This document shows positions 17,641 through 26,863 of a stretch of 64,000 nt of DNA, in pieces (position 1 is the first letter of the stretch; every line of letters begins with the position of its first letter). Source of the stretch: Candidatus Zixiibacteriota bacterium (GTDB taxonomy: Bacteria; Zixibacteria; MSB-5A5; GN15; JACZUZ01). Position numbers and translations under genes: made by a program. Below the pieces are notes generated by a model. The model was not told where the DNA came from. It saw nothing but the letters and a program-made list of their open reading frames with translations, and did no database searches. The stretch covers positions 1 to 64,000 of the forward strand of contig JAJRPJ010000015.1 in NCBI GenBank assembly GCA_024280835.1, written 5' to 3'.

Positions 17641-18240
17641 ATGAAGCCAGAAATCGAAGATTGTTTCAAGGCTCTGGAGAGTAGTTGCTCTGAGATAGTT
17701 AAATTGGTAAAGAGTCTGGACGAATCCCAATTACACTGGCGTTCTGATGCAGGTGTTTGGTCGGTTTGTGACTGTGTGAAGCACTTGATTAGTAGCGCTG
17801 AGGCGGTGCTTCCAGTTCAACGAGAGGCGATTGCCAAAGGTAGAGAGCGCAATATTCTTGGTGAGGGGCCGTTTCGGTATGGTTTTATCGGCAGGAAGTT
17901 TTTGGAGATGTTGGCGCCTCCACCTAAGAGGAAGTTCAAGGCGCCCAAGATGTTTTCCCCAGATGAAAGTGTCAGACCGACCTGCGCTGATTTGTTGGAA
18001 CGATTCAGTTCGATGCAAGTAAGAGCGCTGGAAGTTGTGAGCAGCGCCGACGGTCTGGATTTGCGGCGTGTTCGGGTTTCATCGCCAGTTACAAGTTTGT
18101 TGCGTTTTAATTTGGGGGTTTCACTGATGATACTTTCGACTCATCAGAGGCGGCATTATTGGCAAATGTGTCGTGTCATTGAAAATCTACAATTCCCGAA
18201 AACTACAATAACGCTGCCTGCAGATACTTCCAGCCAGTAG
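17641..18240 (+). CDS. DinB-like four-helix protein
   Basis: 199 aa from ATG 17641, preceded by GAGAGG; 34 bp after the selenoprotein gene. The pattern of a His after helix 2 (CVKHLISSAE) and a late THQRRHYWQ fits the metal triad of DinB/YfiT-like proteins, and W-x-VCDCVKHL is typical. Members are metal-dependent thiol transferases or hydrolases, often for bacillithiol or mycothiol; the substrate here is unknown. The context next to a thiol-redox protein and a flavin reductase suggests redox or detoxification work, which is inference. Confidence 0.75.
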   Translation: MKPEIEDCFKALESSCSEIVKLVKSLDESQLHWRSDAGVWSVCDCVKHLISSAEAVLPVQREAIAKGRERNILGEGPFRYGFIGRKFLEMLAPPPKRKFKAPKMFSPDESVRPTCADLLERFSSMQVRALEVVSSADGLDLRRVRVSSPVTSLLRFNLGVSLMILSTHQRRHYWQMCRVIENLQFPKTTITLPADTSSQ

Positions 18241-18282
18241 TTGAACAATTACAAATCAACAGATGATGGAGAGTTAGATATA

Positions 18283-18864
18283 ATGAGTCACACACCAAAG
18301 ATTTTAGCTTTTGCGGGTAGCGCTCGCAAAGGCTCGTTTAATAAGACCTTAGTGAAGATTGCCGCAGAGGGGGCTAGAGCGGTCGGGGCGGAAGTTACTT
18401 TCGTAGATTTTTCGGACTTTCCGATGCCAGTTTACGACCAAGACTTTGAGAGTGATAATGGCCTCCCAAAGGAAGTGTTGAAACTAAAAGAGCTAATGAA
18501 GGCGCATGATGGTTTTCTGATTGCCTCACCTGAACACAATGGAGCGCTTTCGGCTCTATTGAAGAATGTTATTGATTGGGTGTCCCGTCCTGCTGAGGGT
18601 GAATCGAGCTTGGAATGTTTCAAAGGTAAGGTTGCTACTTTGATGGCTACTTCACCTGGTGGGCTTGGTGGATTGCGTGGTTTGAACTCTGTCAGAGTGA
18701 TTCTTTCAGGTTTGGGAGTTATTGTTCTGCCAGATCAATTGGCGATTTCTGAGGCGCATGCCGCATTTGATGATAACGGGTCATTGAAGGATAGCAAAAA
18801 GCAAGAGCGAGTTGAAGCGTTGGGGAAGACTTTGGCAAAGACAATTGCCAAATTGAAGGCCTAG
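18283..18864 (+). CDS. NADPH-dependent FMN reductase family protein
   Basis: 193 aa from ATG 18283 (GGAGAG upstream); a TTG at 18241 in the same frame is less likely. The flavodoxin-like fold shows FAGSARKGSFN, the SPEHNGALSALLKNVIDW flavin/subunit motif and SPGGLGGLRG. Members reduce FMN, quinones or azo compounds with NAD(P)H. It follows the DinB-like gene by 42 bp and probably belongs to the same transcript as the selenoprotein. Confidence 0.9.
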   Translation: MSHTPKILAFAGSARKGSFNKTLVKIAAEGARAVGAEVTFVDFSDFPMPVYDQDFESDNGLPKEVLKLKELMKAHDGFLIASPEHNGALSALLKNVIDWVSRPAEGESSLECFKGKVATLMATSPGGLGGLRGLNSVRVILSGLGVIVLPDQLAISEAHAAFDDNGSLKDSKKQERVEALGKTLAKTIAKLKA

Positions 18865-18912
18865 GCAGTGATGTCTTAGGCAGCGTTGTCTTAGGAAATT
18901 GTGGAGGGAATT

Positions 18913-19281
18913 ATGACTCTAGAGAAGAGTAATTTGCCAAGAGTGTATTTCATTTTGGCAGCCTATTTCGTGATTGTGGGTGTCTTTGGCTGGCTGCGAA
19001 GCGGTTCGGTTGTTCCGTTCTTGATAACTGGAGGCGCTGGAACCATCACCGCGTTCTTGGGTTGGAAGTTAAGCTCGGATACTATTCTTGTGAGACGTTT
19101 AGGAATGGGTTGGCTAGGAATTTTTGCGGCTGCTAGTTTATACAGCGCTTTTGGAAAAATTAGCGCCCATACAGAGGCGCGGCCTGAGGCGATTTATATA
19201 TTCTTGTCAATGGCTACTCTTGGTGTGGTAGCGTTTATTTTTACCTTTCTTGATCTTAAGAAACGCAAACAAGTTCGCTAA
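18913..19281 (+). CDS. Small membrane protein, weakly TMEM14-like
   Basis: 122 aa with GGAGGG just before ATG 18913. Four hydrophobic segments alternate with GWLRSGSVVPFL and GWLGIFAAASLYSAF; the VGVFGWLRSGSV..L..G pattern resembles the TMEM14/UPF0136 family. The end is basic (LKKRKQVR), consistent with a cytosolic tail. Function is unknown. The 48-bp gap from the FMN reductase contains two imperfect copies of GTCTTAGGCAG/GTCTTAGGAAA. Confidence 0.6.
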   Translation: MTLEKSNLPRVYFILAAYFVIVGVFGWLRSGSVVPFLITGGAGTITAFLGWKLSSDTILVRRLGMGWLGIFAAASLYSAFGKISAHTEARPEAIYIFLSMATLGVVAFIFTFLDLKKRKQVR

Positions 19282-19484
19282 TAGGGTTCTTGACTTGGGT
19301 GACTTGCGCCTATAGCTTCTGTGCGGACAGCGGTCCACGGAAGCTCCAAGAGTTGGGCTGAATTTGGGCTGAGTCGCTGGATAGGGAAGAGTTCGTTTTT
19401 GCGGCTCTTTTGCATGACAGAATGACACACGACACAATAGCAGATGACACGATAATTATTTAGGGATTAATAGGAAGAGTAATT

Positions 19485-20750
19485 ATGTCAAAGATAGCAC
19501 AGAACCCTTTTGAGATAGCTCAGGCGCAACTGGATAAGGCCGCGAAGCTTCTCAACCTTGATGAGGGCACTCATCAAGCCTTACGCGAGCCATTGCGTGA
19601 ATTAGTGGTTTCTTTGCCAGTTCGAATGGACGATGGCAAGGTGAAAGTTTTCAAAGGATTTCGAGTCCAATACAATGATGCGCGTGGCGCCTGTAAGGGT
19701 GGAATCAGGTTTCATCCTGAAGAGACAATCGATACAGTTCGCGCTCTTAGCGCTTGGATGACCTGGAAAACCGCTGTGGTTGATGTTCCTTTAGGAGGCG
19801 GCAAAGGCGGCATTATTTGCAATCCTAAGGAGATGAGTCAGGGTGAACTTGAGCGTCTTAGCCGCGCTTATATTCGTCAAGTTGGCAGGATTCTAGGTGA
19901 GAAAATGGATTCTCCTGCGCCAGATGTCTATACAAATGCGCAAATTATGGCATGGATGGTTGACGAATATTACTGGATGAACGGCGAGAATCAGTTTGGC
20001 ATGATTACAGGCAAGCCGATTGCTCTTGGTGGATCATTGGGTCGTCATGACGCAACCGCTCGCGGTGGTGTTTACTGTGTGCGTGAAGCGGCCAAGAAAC
20101 TTGGTCTTGATAATAAATCAGCGACATATGCGATTCAAGGGTTTGGTAATGCCGGACAGTATGCGGCGGTTCTGCATCAGGAAATTCTGGGCGGTGGCAA
20201 ATTGGTAGCGGTTTCTGATAGCCGTGGTGGAATCTATAACGCCGCTGGGCTCGACCCGCAGGCGATTGTTGATCATAAGTTGAAAACTGGCGCTGTCAGC
20301 GGTTTTCCCGGAGCCAAAGCTATTACCAATGATGAGTTATTGGTTCTGGATGTTGATTTGTTGTACCCTGCGGCGCTTGAGCAAGTGATAACTGGGGCCA
20401 ATGCCAATGATATCAAAGCCAAGGTTGTTTGCGAGTTAGCTAATGGTCCAACGACACCTGAAGCCGATGAGATTTTGCTGAAAAATGGTGTTTTTGTTAT
20501 TCCTGACTTTTTGGCAAATGCGGGTGGAGTGACGGTTTCGTATTTTGAAATGGTGCAGAATCATTATAATTACCATTGGGATATTGAGTCAGTCTATGAA
20601 CGACTCGACAAGAAAATGACAGAGGCTTTTACTGGCGTCTATGCGATGCTTGAGGAACGCAAAGCCGACAGTATCGATATGCGCACAGCGGCATATTTGG
20701 TGGCTGTCAGCCGAGTCGCTGAGGCGATGAAGTTACGTGGTTGGGTATAA
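19485..20750 (+). CDS. gdhA: Glutamate dehydrogenase (GluDH family)
   Basis: 421 aa, hexameric small-type length. Substrate-binding KGGIRFHPE, the catalytic-lysine region MTWKTAVVDVPLGGGKGGI, and the nucleotide-binding IQGFGNAGQYAA are present. It interconverts glutamate and 2-oxoglutarate with NAD(P)(H), linking nitrogen to the TCA enzymes encoded upstream. AGGAAGAG precedes the ATG and a strong terminator follows, so it is a single-gene unit. Cofactor preference cannot be read with confidence. Confidence 0.95.
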   Translation: MSKIAQNPFEIAQAQLDKAAKLLNLDEGTHQALREPLRELVVSLPVRMDDGKVKVFKGFRVQYNDARGACKGGIRFHPEETIDTVRALSAWMTWKTAVVDVPLGGGKGGIICNPKEMSQGELERLSRAYIRQVGRILGEKMDSPAPDVYTNAQIMAWMVDEYYWMNGENQFGMITGKPIALGGSLGRHDATARGGVYCVREAAKKLGLDNKSATYAIQGFGNAGQYAAVLHQEILGGGKLVAVSDSRGGIYNAAGLDPQAIVDHKLKTGAVSGFPGAKAITNDELLVLDVDLLYPAALEQVITGANANDIKAKVVCELANGPTTPEADEILLKNGVFVIPDFLANAGGVTVSYFEMVQNHYNYHWDIESVYERLDKKMTEAFTGVYAMLEERKADSIDMRTAAYLVAVSRVAEAMKLRGWV

Positions 20751-20796
20751 AGGACGCTTGGAGTTCTTGAACTGATATAGAATTATTAAAAAGAGG

Positions 20797-20831
20797 GCCC
20801 GAAGCGTTTGTTCGCTTCGGGCTTCTTTTTT
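20797..20831 (+). terminator. Rho-independent terminator after gdhA
   Basis: A perfect 10-bp stem GCCCGAAGCG / CGCTTCGGGC with a 6-base loop is followed by TTCTTTTTT. Confidence 0.92.
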
Positions 20832-20985
20832 GAATAGTCAATTAACTTGGAACTACCTATTTCGGAACTACTGGATGGGCATGGGGTTATATAGAACAGC
20901 GACTTTTGTGTTCATATTTGAAGTCATCTATTAGCCAATCGCTTCATACCAGAAATTTACTTACTCTTGATGTTTATCGAATTTA

Positions 20986-21588
20986 ATGACCACACTGAAC
21001 AATACATATAGATACCTGGCCCTAGTTTTTATTCTAGGTGCAGCTGCTATCATTTTCTCAGGGAATAGGGCATTTGCAGCCTCTTTGCCAGGTGATGGTG
21101 GTTATGTCAAGGTCGGTGTTGGCTATAGTCCATATGCGCGGACTGCTTTGGATCTTAGCGATCTTTCTATTGTCTCAAGTGGGCTAGCGCCGACGGTCGT
21201 GGTTGGGGTGGTTTGGGCGCGGATTCACTCTTTGGATTTGCGTTGGCAGAGCGTTTTTCTAGCCGATGGTGACGGCCAGAGTCAAGGTTTTCTGGCGGTG
21301 ACTTATACGCGCTACTTACAGTCCCGAGGTCCAGTTCCTTTTTTTGATATTGGGTTTGGGCTGCAGCATGGCCCACAGCTTGGTAGTGGAGCGCTTGGCG
21401 GAGAATTTGAGACCACCAACGGTTTTAGTTTCGTTATTGGAGCTGGAGTTCGCTTCTCTAGTAGGTTTGAAGTTGCTGTTGATTATGCTACCGGAGCGAC
21501 TAGTCGATTCTTTTCGGCCAATAATAACTTTGACTTCTCACATCAACAATTGGCGTTTTCAGCGCGCTATACGATTTTGGGTGGTTGA
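20986..21588 (+). CDS. Predicted outer-membrane beta-barrel protein
   Basis: 200 aa with a signal peptide ending NRAFA|AS. The mature part is a series of amphipathic strands (GGYVKVGVGYSPY, GFLAVTYTRYL, FFDIGFGLQHG, FSFVIGAGVRFSSRFEVAVDY) ending in an aromatic strand (AFSARYTILGG), as in OmpW/acyloxyacyl-type small barrels. Function is unknown. No clear ribosome site precedes the ATG. The stop overlaps the next ATG by one base, so the two barrel-like genes are coupled. Confidence 0.72.
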   Translation: MTTLNNTYRYLALVFILGAAAIIFSGNRAFAASLPGDGGYVKVGVGYSPYARTALDLSDLSIVSSGLAPTVVVGVVWARIHSLDLRWQSVFLADGDGQSQGFLAVTYTRYLQSRGPVPFFDIGFGLQHGPQLGSGALGGEFETTNGFSFVIGAGVRFSSRFEVAVDYATGATSRFFSANNNFDFSHQQLAFSARYTILGG

Positions 21589-22313
21589 TGCAGGTGTCGT
21601 TGAAAAGGGAAATCGCTAAGACAGCTTGGTGGATAGTTGGGTTTAGTGTACTGATGTTCGTCGTTTTCTTTGGGGCGCCGGCATGGGGGCAAGATGGTGA
21701 CTCTGGTGAGAGTAACTATAGCCTCAAGTTTTTTGGGGTTGATCTTGGTTTGGTAAAACCCATTGGTAGCGCGGAGGCGTTTTACTTGCCTAATACGATT
21801 GCTCTCTCCGGCGGGGCGCCAGCTCCTTATTCGGATTATTTTAGCGCTGGGATTACGACAAATTTTTATGCTGGAGTGATGACTGATGAGGGTTTTGAGG
21901 CATCGATTTCGTTTAAGATTACCAAAGTGAACTATACCAATTTTGCCGAAGGAATTGTTCAGTCTGAGGTTAGTGAGTTTTCTCGCGGCAGTTCATTTAC
22001 GTCCTATTTACTTGGTTCGCAGATCTATCTGGGGCAACGAATGAAGCCGTTTAAGGGTGGACAGGAATCACTCTATTTCGGCGTCGCGGGTGATTTTAGC
22101 TCTTTGAAGCATTACTCTACTGGACTGACAATTCCAGAAGATCAGACCTTGAGTGTTAGCTTCATTGCTGGTCAGGAGATTCCCTTGATTAAAGACAAGC
22201 GTGGAGAGCGAATTTTCACTTTTCGCGTACAGACAGAGTTTGTGGCTCTGGCTAGCTCATCGCGGCCACGCTATATTGGCCTAACATTCGGAATACGCCA
22301 ATACTTTCCCTAA
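21588..22313 (+). CDS. Predicted outer-membrane beta-barrel protein, coupled to the preceding gene
   Basis: 241 aa; the ATG shares its A with the previous TGA. A signal peptide ends APAWG|QD or nearby. Beta-strand-rich sequence follows, with a repeated pattern of SLKFFGVDLGL, AGITTNFYAGV, EASISFKITKVNY and a final strand GLTFGIRQYFP ending in Phe-Pro. A terminal aromatic is usual for BAM substrates, although the final Pro is atypical. No named family is recognised. Confidence 0.7.
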   Translation: MQVSLKREIAKTAWWIVGFSVLMFVVFFGAPAWGQDGDSGESNYSLKFFGVDLGLVKPIGSAEAFYLPNTIALSGGAPAPYSDYFSAGITTNFYAGVMTDEGFEASISFKITKVNYTNFAEGIVQSEVSEFSRGSSFTSYLLGSQIYLGQRMKPFKGGQESLYFGVAGDFSSLKHYSTGLTIPEDQTLSVSFIAGQEIPLIKDKRGERIFTFRVQTEFVALASSSRPRYIGLTFGIRQYFP

Positions 22314-22397
22314 AGCTGAGTTTTGGAACTAGATTCAGACTTCAATGCCAAGTGTTAGTTGACTCATTTACAGGCTAGGGGCTATATTGGTTTCTTG

Positions 22398-22437
22398 GCG
22401 CGGTTGTCGAGTTTACTCGATCCGCGCGCTGTTTTTT
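22398..22437 (+). terminator. Rho-independent terminator after the barrel-gene pair
   Basis: GCGCGG (22398-22403) pairs with CCGCGC (22422-22427); inside, TCGAG pairs with CTCGA. GCTGTTTTTT follows. Confidence 0.85.
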
Positions 22438-22586
22438 ATGATAAAAGTGGTTTTAGTTACGCATCAAAATTGGCACAGGCCCATAAAAATAGAAGAAGTC
22501 ATAACTACCTATATTTCGTAGCGAACTCGCTATGTACAATCCCAGAGAACGTTTTGATTCTCAAATCACACAAAGGAAAAGTTGTA

Positions 22587-23369
22587 ATGAAGTCAGTCGT
22601 GAAAACAGTATACAAATCTGGAATTAATATGATCATATCTGGCGCCTTGGCATTGGCCTTGGTTGGCATTGGTTGTTCGTCGACAAAGGCTGAGCGCGAG
22701 CCTCAGTCAGACACATCAGACAAGATGGAAATGGTTTTGGCCTCGGCTGATTCTACAAAATCGGGCAGCGCCAGCAAATCTGATACAATGAAAACAAGAG
22801 CCGGTAAAACATCAAAAGCGAAAGCAAAAATGACTGCTATGGAAGGCAAATACGAAGCCGAAGTACGTGATGAAAAGAATCACATTGTTAAAATTGAAAC
22901 TAACTTTGGGGATATGATTCTTGAGCTTTATCGCGATGTCGCTCCAAACCACGCTGATAGTTTCTATGCTCGCGCCGAAGAAGGTTTCTATGATGGAACT
23001 ATTTTTCATCGTGTGATAAAAGGCTTTATGATTCAGGGTGGAGACCCAACTGGCACAGGAATGGGCGACCCCGAAAAACCAGGATACATGTTGGACGCCG
23101 AATTCTCTAAACTCAAGCACAAGCGCGGCACACTTTCAATGGCTCGCATGGGTAGAGGTCCAGCTAGTGACCCACAGGGTTTCAATACAGCTTCATGCCA
23201 GTTCTTTATCTGTCATGGGGATGCGTTCTTTCTTGATGGAAAGTACACAGTCTTCGGCAATTTGTTAGCTGGCTATGATGTTATGGACAAAATTGCAGAT
23301 ACTAAAAAAGGCGCTAATGACCGTCCTGTCGAAGAGGTTAAGATAATAAAAGTTTCAATCATCAAATAG
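22587..23369 (+). CDS. Exported cyclophilin-type peptidyl-prolyl isomerase
   Basis: 260 aa from ATG 22587, with AAAGGAAAA upstream; the longer upstream frame runs through a terminator and is not used. A hydrophobic signal ends LVGIGC, a weak lipobox, so it may be a lipoprotein or a periplasmic protein. A Ser/Thr/Lys-rich spacer (to about residue 90) leads to the cyclophilin domain with FHRVIKGFMIQGGDP, SMARMG..PQGFNTASCQFFI and GKYTVFGNLLAGYDVMD. It catalyses proline isomerisation during protein folding in the envelope. It precedes dxr by 29 bp. Confidence 0.9.
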   Translation: MKSVVKTVYKSGINMIISGALALALVGIGCSSTKAEREPQSDTSDKMEMVLASADSTKSGSASKSDTMKTRAGKTSKAKAKMTAMEGKYEAEVRDEKNHIVKIETNFGDMILELYRDVAPNHADSFYARAEEGFYDGTIFHRVIKGFMIQGGDPTGTGMGDPEKPGYMLDAEFSKLKHKRGTLSMARMGRGPASDPQGFNTASCQFFICHGDAFFLDGKYTVFGNLLAGYDVMDKIADTKKGANDRPVEEVKIIKVSIIK

Positions 23370-23398
23370 GGACCAGTAGCTAGTTGTGATTAGTGATT

Positions 23399-24610
23399 AT
23401 GTCAGAACGTAAGAACAAAGATAAGCAAAATATCAAGCAGAGCGTTTCGAGTAATAGCTCGAAGCGCTCACTTGTTATCCTTGGGTCGACTGGTTCAATT
23501 GGTCGGTCAACTTTGCGTGTGCTCGATGAGCACCCTGGGCGTTTTGATGTTATTGCTTTGGCGGCCTATTCGGATGTGACACGGATTGTTGAACAGGCGG
23601 CGAAAGTTCACCCGAAATATATTTACATGGGTGACCCAGTGGCTGCGGAGTTTTTGCAAGGAGAGCCAATTAGTCAGGAGTGTGAAATCCTGACAGGCAA
23701 AGAAAATATCACGATGTTGGCTGGCTTGCCTGAGGTTGACATGGTGGTTAACGCTCTGGTCGGCGCTGCGGGTTTGATGGCGTCTTTGACAGCGGTTGAG
23801 AAGGGCAAATATTTGGCTTTGGCTAATAAGGAGTCCTTGGTGGTTGGCGGCTCTCTTTTTGAAGAGATCGCTAATCGCACTGGAGCGCATATTCTACCGA
23901 TTGATTCTGAACATAGCGCAATTTGGCAATGCCTTTCGGCGGGTAAAGACTCCGAGGTCAGGCGTTTGATTCTGACTGCTTCTGGTGGCCCGTTTCGAGA
24001 GCTGGACAAGAGTATGTTCAAAGATGTGACTCGCGAGGATGCTTTGAATCATCCGACTTGGAAAATGGGCCCGAAGGTCACTATTGATTCGGCGACGATG
24101 ATGAATAAAGGCTTGGAGTTGATTGAGGCGGTTTGGTTGTTTTCGATTCCACCTGAGATGGTTTCGATTGTGGTTCATCCACAGTCGATTGTGCATTCGA
24201 TGGTTGAGTATGTCGACTCTTCGATTGTGGCCCAGATGTCAGCCCCTGATATGAAATTGCCAATCAACTACGCGCTGTTTTGGCCAGAACGTCTGCCATC
24301 AGATTTTGGCCGCTTGGACTTCACGGAATTGGGAGAGTTGACCTTTGCCAAGCCTGATGTCGATAAGTTTCCGGCAATCAACTTGGCTTACAATGCCGCC
24401 GTTATGGGCGGCACAGCTCCTGCTGTTTTGAACGCCGCCAATGAGGTGGCTGTGGATGCTTTTCTCTTGGGGCGTATTGGGTTCACGGATATCACCGACA
24501 TAATAGAGAAGACTCTAACGAGTCATAGTTTGGTGGAAAAGCCTTCACTGTTGGATATAATGGAGGCCGACAGCCGTAGTCGTGAGGTGGCGGAGACTTT
24601 TATTCAGTAG
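23399..24610 (+). CDS. dxr: 1-deoxy-D-xylulose 5-phosphate reductoisomerase
   Basis: 403 aa from ATG 23399; GTG 23393 is an alternative. NADPH-binding LGSTGSIGRSTL, ANKESLVVGG, the metal/substrate motif LPIDSEHSAIWQCL, and GPKVTIDSATMMNKGLE are diagnostic. The enzyme makes 2-C-methyl-D-erythritol 4-phosphate in the non-mevalonate isoprenoid pathway. A polar 20-residue N-terminal extension (KNKDKQNIKQSVSSNSSK) precedes the Rossmann fold. In many genomes dxr and rseP are adjacent, as here, but cdsA and uppS are not in the window. Confidence 0.97.
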   Translation: MSERKNKDKQNIKQSVSSNSSKRSLVILGSTGSIGRSTLRVLDEHPGRFDVIALAAYSDVTRIVEQAAKVHPKYIYMGDPVAAEFLQGEPISQECEILTGKENITMLAGLPEVDMVVNALVGAAGLMASLTAVEKGKYLALANKESLVVGGSLFEEIANRTGAHILPIDSEHSAIWQCLSAGKDSEVRRLILTASGGPFRELDKSMFKDVTREDALNHPTWKMGPKVTIDSATMMNKGLELIEAVWLFSIPPEMVSIVVHPQSIVHSMVEYVDSSIVAQMSAPDMKLPINYALFWPERLPSDFGRLDFTELGELTFAKPDVDKFPAINLAYNAAVMGGTAPAVLNAANEVAVDAFLLGRIGFTDITDIIEKTLTSHSLVEKPSLLDIMEADSRSREVAETFIQ

Positions 24611-24770
24611 TCTGTGATTAGAAATCAGTGAGTTTTATTTGCGGAATGAGTGGGAAACCGCGAGCATGTGACGACTTTGGTCGATGTGCTAAGTCGATGT
24701 ACTAGAGAGTATGGCTACAAAATAGCCAACATGTCCCTGAACAAATGAGTGATTAAATCGTAAGAGAATT

Positions 24771-25844
24771 ATGCTGACTACACTTTATACAATCATGTCT
24801 TTCGTTGTCCTGCTTGGAGTTTTGGTATTCATCCATGAATTAGGACATTTCCTTGTTGCCAAAAAAGTGGGTATCCGAGTCGATAGTTTCTCACTCGGAT
24901 TTCCGCCGAATATTATCTCTAAAAAATATGGTGATACTGTCTATAGTATTGGCATGATTCCTTTGGGTGGGTTTGTTAAGATGGCGGGTGAATCGCCAGA
25001 TGAGGAGCCCACAGGTAACAATGACGAATTCTCCTCAAAGAAAGTCTGGCAGAGGTTCTTGGTGATTTTTGCTGGTCCATTTATGAATTACGTTCTGGCC
25101 ATTTTTGTGACCGCAGGACTACTCTTTAGCTATGGTATCCCGACCACTAGTCAGGATGAGGCGACTATCGGTGGTGTGGCTTCCGATAAGCCAGCTGGAC
25201 AGGCTGGTTTGCTGGCCAATGATGTAGTTATTGCGATTGATGGCGCTCCAGTGAAGAACTTTGACGAACTGAGAGTATTGGTCCAGCCGAACGCTGGTAA
25301 ATCTTTGAATTTTACTTGGTTGCGCGGCGTTGATACGATTTCAGCCGATGTGGTTCCCTTGGCTACCCCTGTTGCAAGCCCTGATGGTATTCTTGATACA
25401 ATTGGCCAGATTGGTGTGATGGCTAAAGAGATTTATCCTGGTGGGATAGGGTTGGTGGAGTCACTCTCACTTGGTCTCAAGGCGACCAATAATATGATTT
25501 GGCAAATCTTGCTCTTTTTGAAGAGTCTAGTTTCTGGCAATGTCGCGGCGAATTCAGTGGGTGGTCCAATTTATATCGCTCAACAATCAGGCGCCGCCGC
25601 ACAGCAAGGTTTGTTTGCATTCTTGCAGTTGATGGCGGTTCTCTCTGTTAATCTTGCGGTGCTCAATGTTCTGCCAATACCTGTTCTGGATGGTGGTCAT
25701 ATGGTCTTTCTAGCGCTAGAAAAGATTAAAGGCTCACCAGTGAAAATGAAAATACGCATGATTGCACAGCAAGGAGGTATGCTCTTTTTGCTGGGGTATA
25801 TTCTCTTTGTCTCATGGAATGATGTCGTGCGCTGGCTAGGCTAG
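24771..25844 (+). CDS. rseP: Site-2 zinc metalloprotease RseP
   Basis: 357 aa. The catalytic zinc motif HELGH is at residues 22-26 in the first membrane segment; a PDZ domain (GGVASDKPAGQAGLLANDVVIAIDG) lies in the middle, and the third zinc ligand is in NVLPIPVLDGGHMVF near the C-terminus, followed by a last membrane segment. RseP cuts membrane-bound anti-sigma factors and signal-peptide remnants. It sits between dxr and lepB, a conserved envelope group; AAGAG precedes the ATG. Confidence 0.95.
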   Translation: MLTTLYTIMSFVVLLGVLVFIHELGHFLVAKKVGIRVDSFSLGFPPNIISKKYGDTVYSIGMIPLGGFVKMAGESPDEEPTGNNDEFSSKKVWQRFLVIFAGPFMNYVLAIFVTAGLLFSYGIPTTSQDEATIGGVASDKPAGQAGLLANDVVIAIDGAPVKNFDELRVLVQPNAGKSLNFTWLRGVDTISADVVPLATPVASPDGILDTIGQIGVMAKEIYPGGIGLVESLSLGLKATNNMIWQILLFLKSLVSGNVAANSVGGPIYIAQQSGAAAQQGLFAFLQLMAVLSVNLAVLNVLPIPVLDGGHMVFLALEKIKGSPVKMKIRMIAQQGGMLFLLGYILFVSWNDVVRWLG

Positions 25845-25904
25845 AGGTACGATTGATCACGAGAGAGCAAAGACAATACAACATTAAGCTGGAACTATAA
25901 AATA

Positions 25905-26675
25905 ATGGCGAAACAAGGAAAATTGAAGACAAAGGGACAACCAACTCCAGCCAATTCCCAATCGGGAGATCAGCAGGATTTTATTTGGGAGAACCTGAAG
26001 ATTGTTTTGATTGCCCTGACGATGGCTTTTGTTATTAAGGCTTCTATTGTTGAGGCCTATAAGATTCCAAGCGCTTCAATGGAAGACACACTCTTGGTTG
26101 GTGATTTCCTTTTGGCTAACAAGTTTCTGTATGGCGCTCGCTTGCCGATTGTCGGTTGGCAATTGCCTGCTGTTCGTGATCCTGAGCAGGGTGACGTGTT
26201 CATTTTTCGCTATCCTCGTGATCCAAGCATAAACTACATCAAGCGTTGTGTCGCTGTCCCTGGGCAAACAGTTCAAGTAATTGATAAAGTGCTGTTTGTC
26301 GACGGCAAGGTCTTCAAGGATCCAGATGGGGCTAAGTATTCCCAGCCGTTTGTCAGGCCGAATTTGCATCCTGCGCCCAATGGTGGTGATTGGGGGCAGC
26401 CTGATAATTTTGGGCCGTTTACGATTCCACCAGGGCAGTATTTTGCGATGGGTGACAATCGGGACAATTCACTAGATTCGCGGTTTTGGGGAACTGTCCC
26501 TCGCGAAAATGTTCTTGGCAAAGCTATGATGATTCATTGGTCATGGCGCCCTGATAGTAACTCGCCTGAAATTGCTCTTGATAATCCTCTGTCTGTGCCA
26601 CAATTGGTTATTTACAATACGATACACTTCATCCAGCGCGTCCGTTGGGGACGTTTGTTTAGCGTTATTAACTAG
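25905..26675 (+). CDS. lepB: Signal peptidase I
   Basis: 256 aa. One N-terminal membrane segment (LKIVLIALTMAFVIKASIV) is followed by catalytic Ser58 (PSASMEDTL) and Lys113 (YIKRCVAVPG), and the GDNRDNSLDSRFWG box E. It removes signal peptides from the many exported proteins predicted in this window. Residues 150-180 contain an insertion rich in Pro/Asn between the Lys box and box E, within the range of the family. Confidence 0.96.
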   Translation: MAKQGKLKTKGQPTPANSQSGDQQDFIWENLKIVLIALTMAFVIKASIVEAYKIPSASMEDTLLVGDFLLANKFLYGARLPIVGWQLPAVRDPEQGDVFIFRYPRDPSINYIKRCVAVPGQTVQVIDKVLFVDGKVFKDPDGAKYSQPFVRPNLHPAPNGGDWGQPDNFGPFTIPPGQYFAMGDNRDNSLDSRFWGTVPRENVLGKAMMIHWSWRPDSNSPEIALDNPLSVPQLVIYNTIHFIQRVRWGRLFSVIN

Positions 26676-26828
26676 ATCTTCTTGTTAGATTTGTTGTATC
26701 GATTTAGTGAGATTGCTATGTTGTTTCTCTCCTTGCAAAGACAAGTGGGGGATTGTTGTGTTGATGGATTCAGCTTCTTCTCGCTTGTGAGAAATAAGTC
26801 ATTACTACCCTTAGAATTGCGCTTTATC

Positions 26829-26855
26829 TTGACAGTTCCACTGGCGGTCTGTACT
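26829..26855 (+). promoter_or_regulatory. ccmA: Candidate promoter placed right at ccmA
   Basis: TTGACA (26829-26834) and TGTACT (26850-26855) with a 15-bp spacer lie so close that transcription would start at or within a few bases of the ccmA ATG (26864). No ribosome site is seen there, so a leaderless mRNA is possible. Confidence 0.3.
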
Positions 26856-26863
26856 CTTTCCGC

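Noticed and set aside
22359-22586. Long N-terminal extension of the cyclophilin gene
   Set aside because: The extension passes through a strong terminator hairpin, and ATG 22587 has a good ribosome site followed by a signal peptide.
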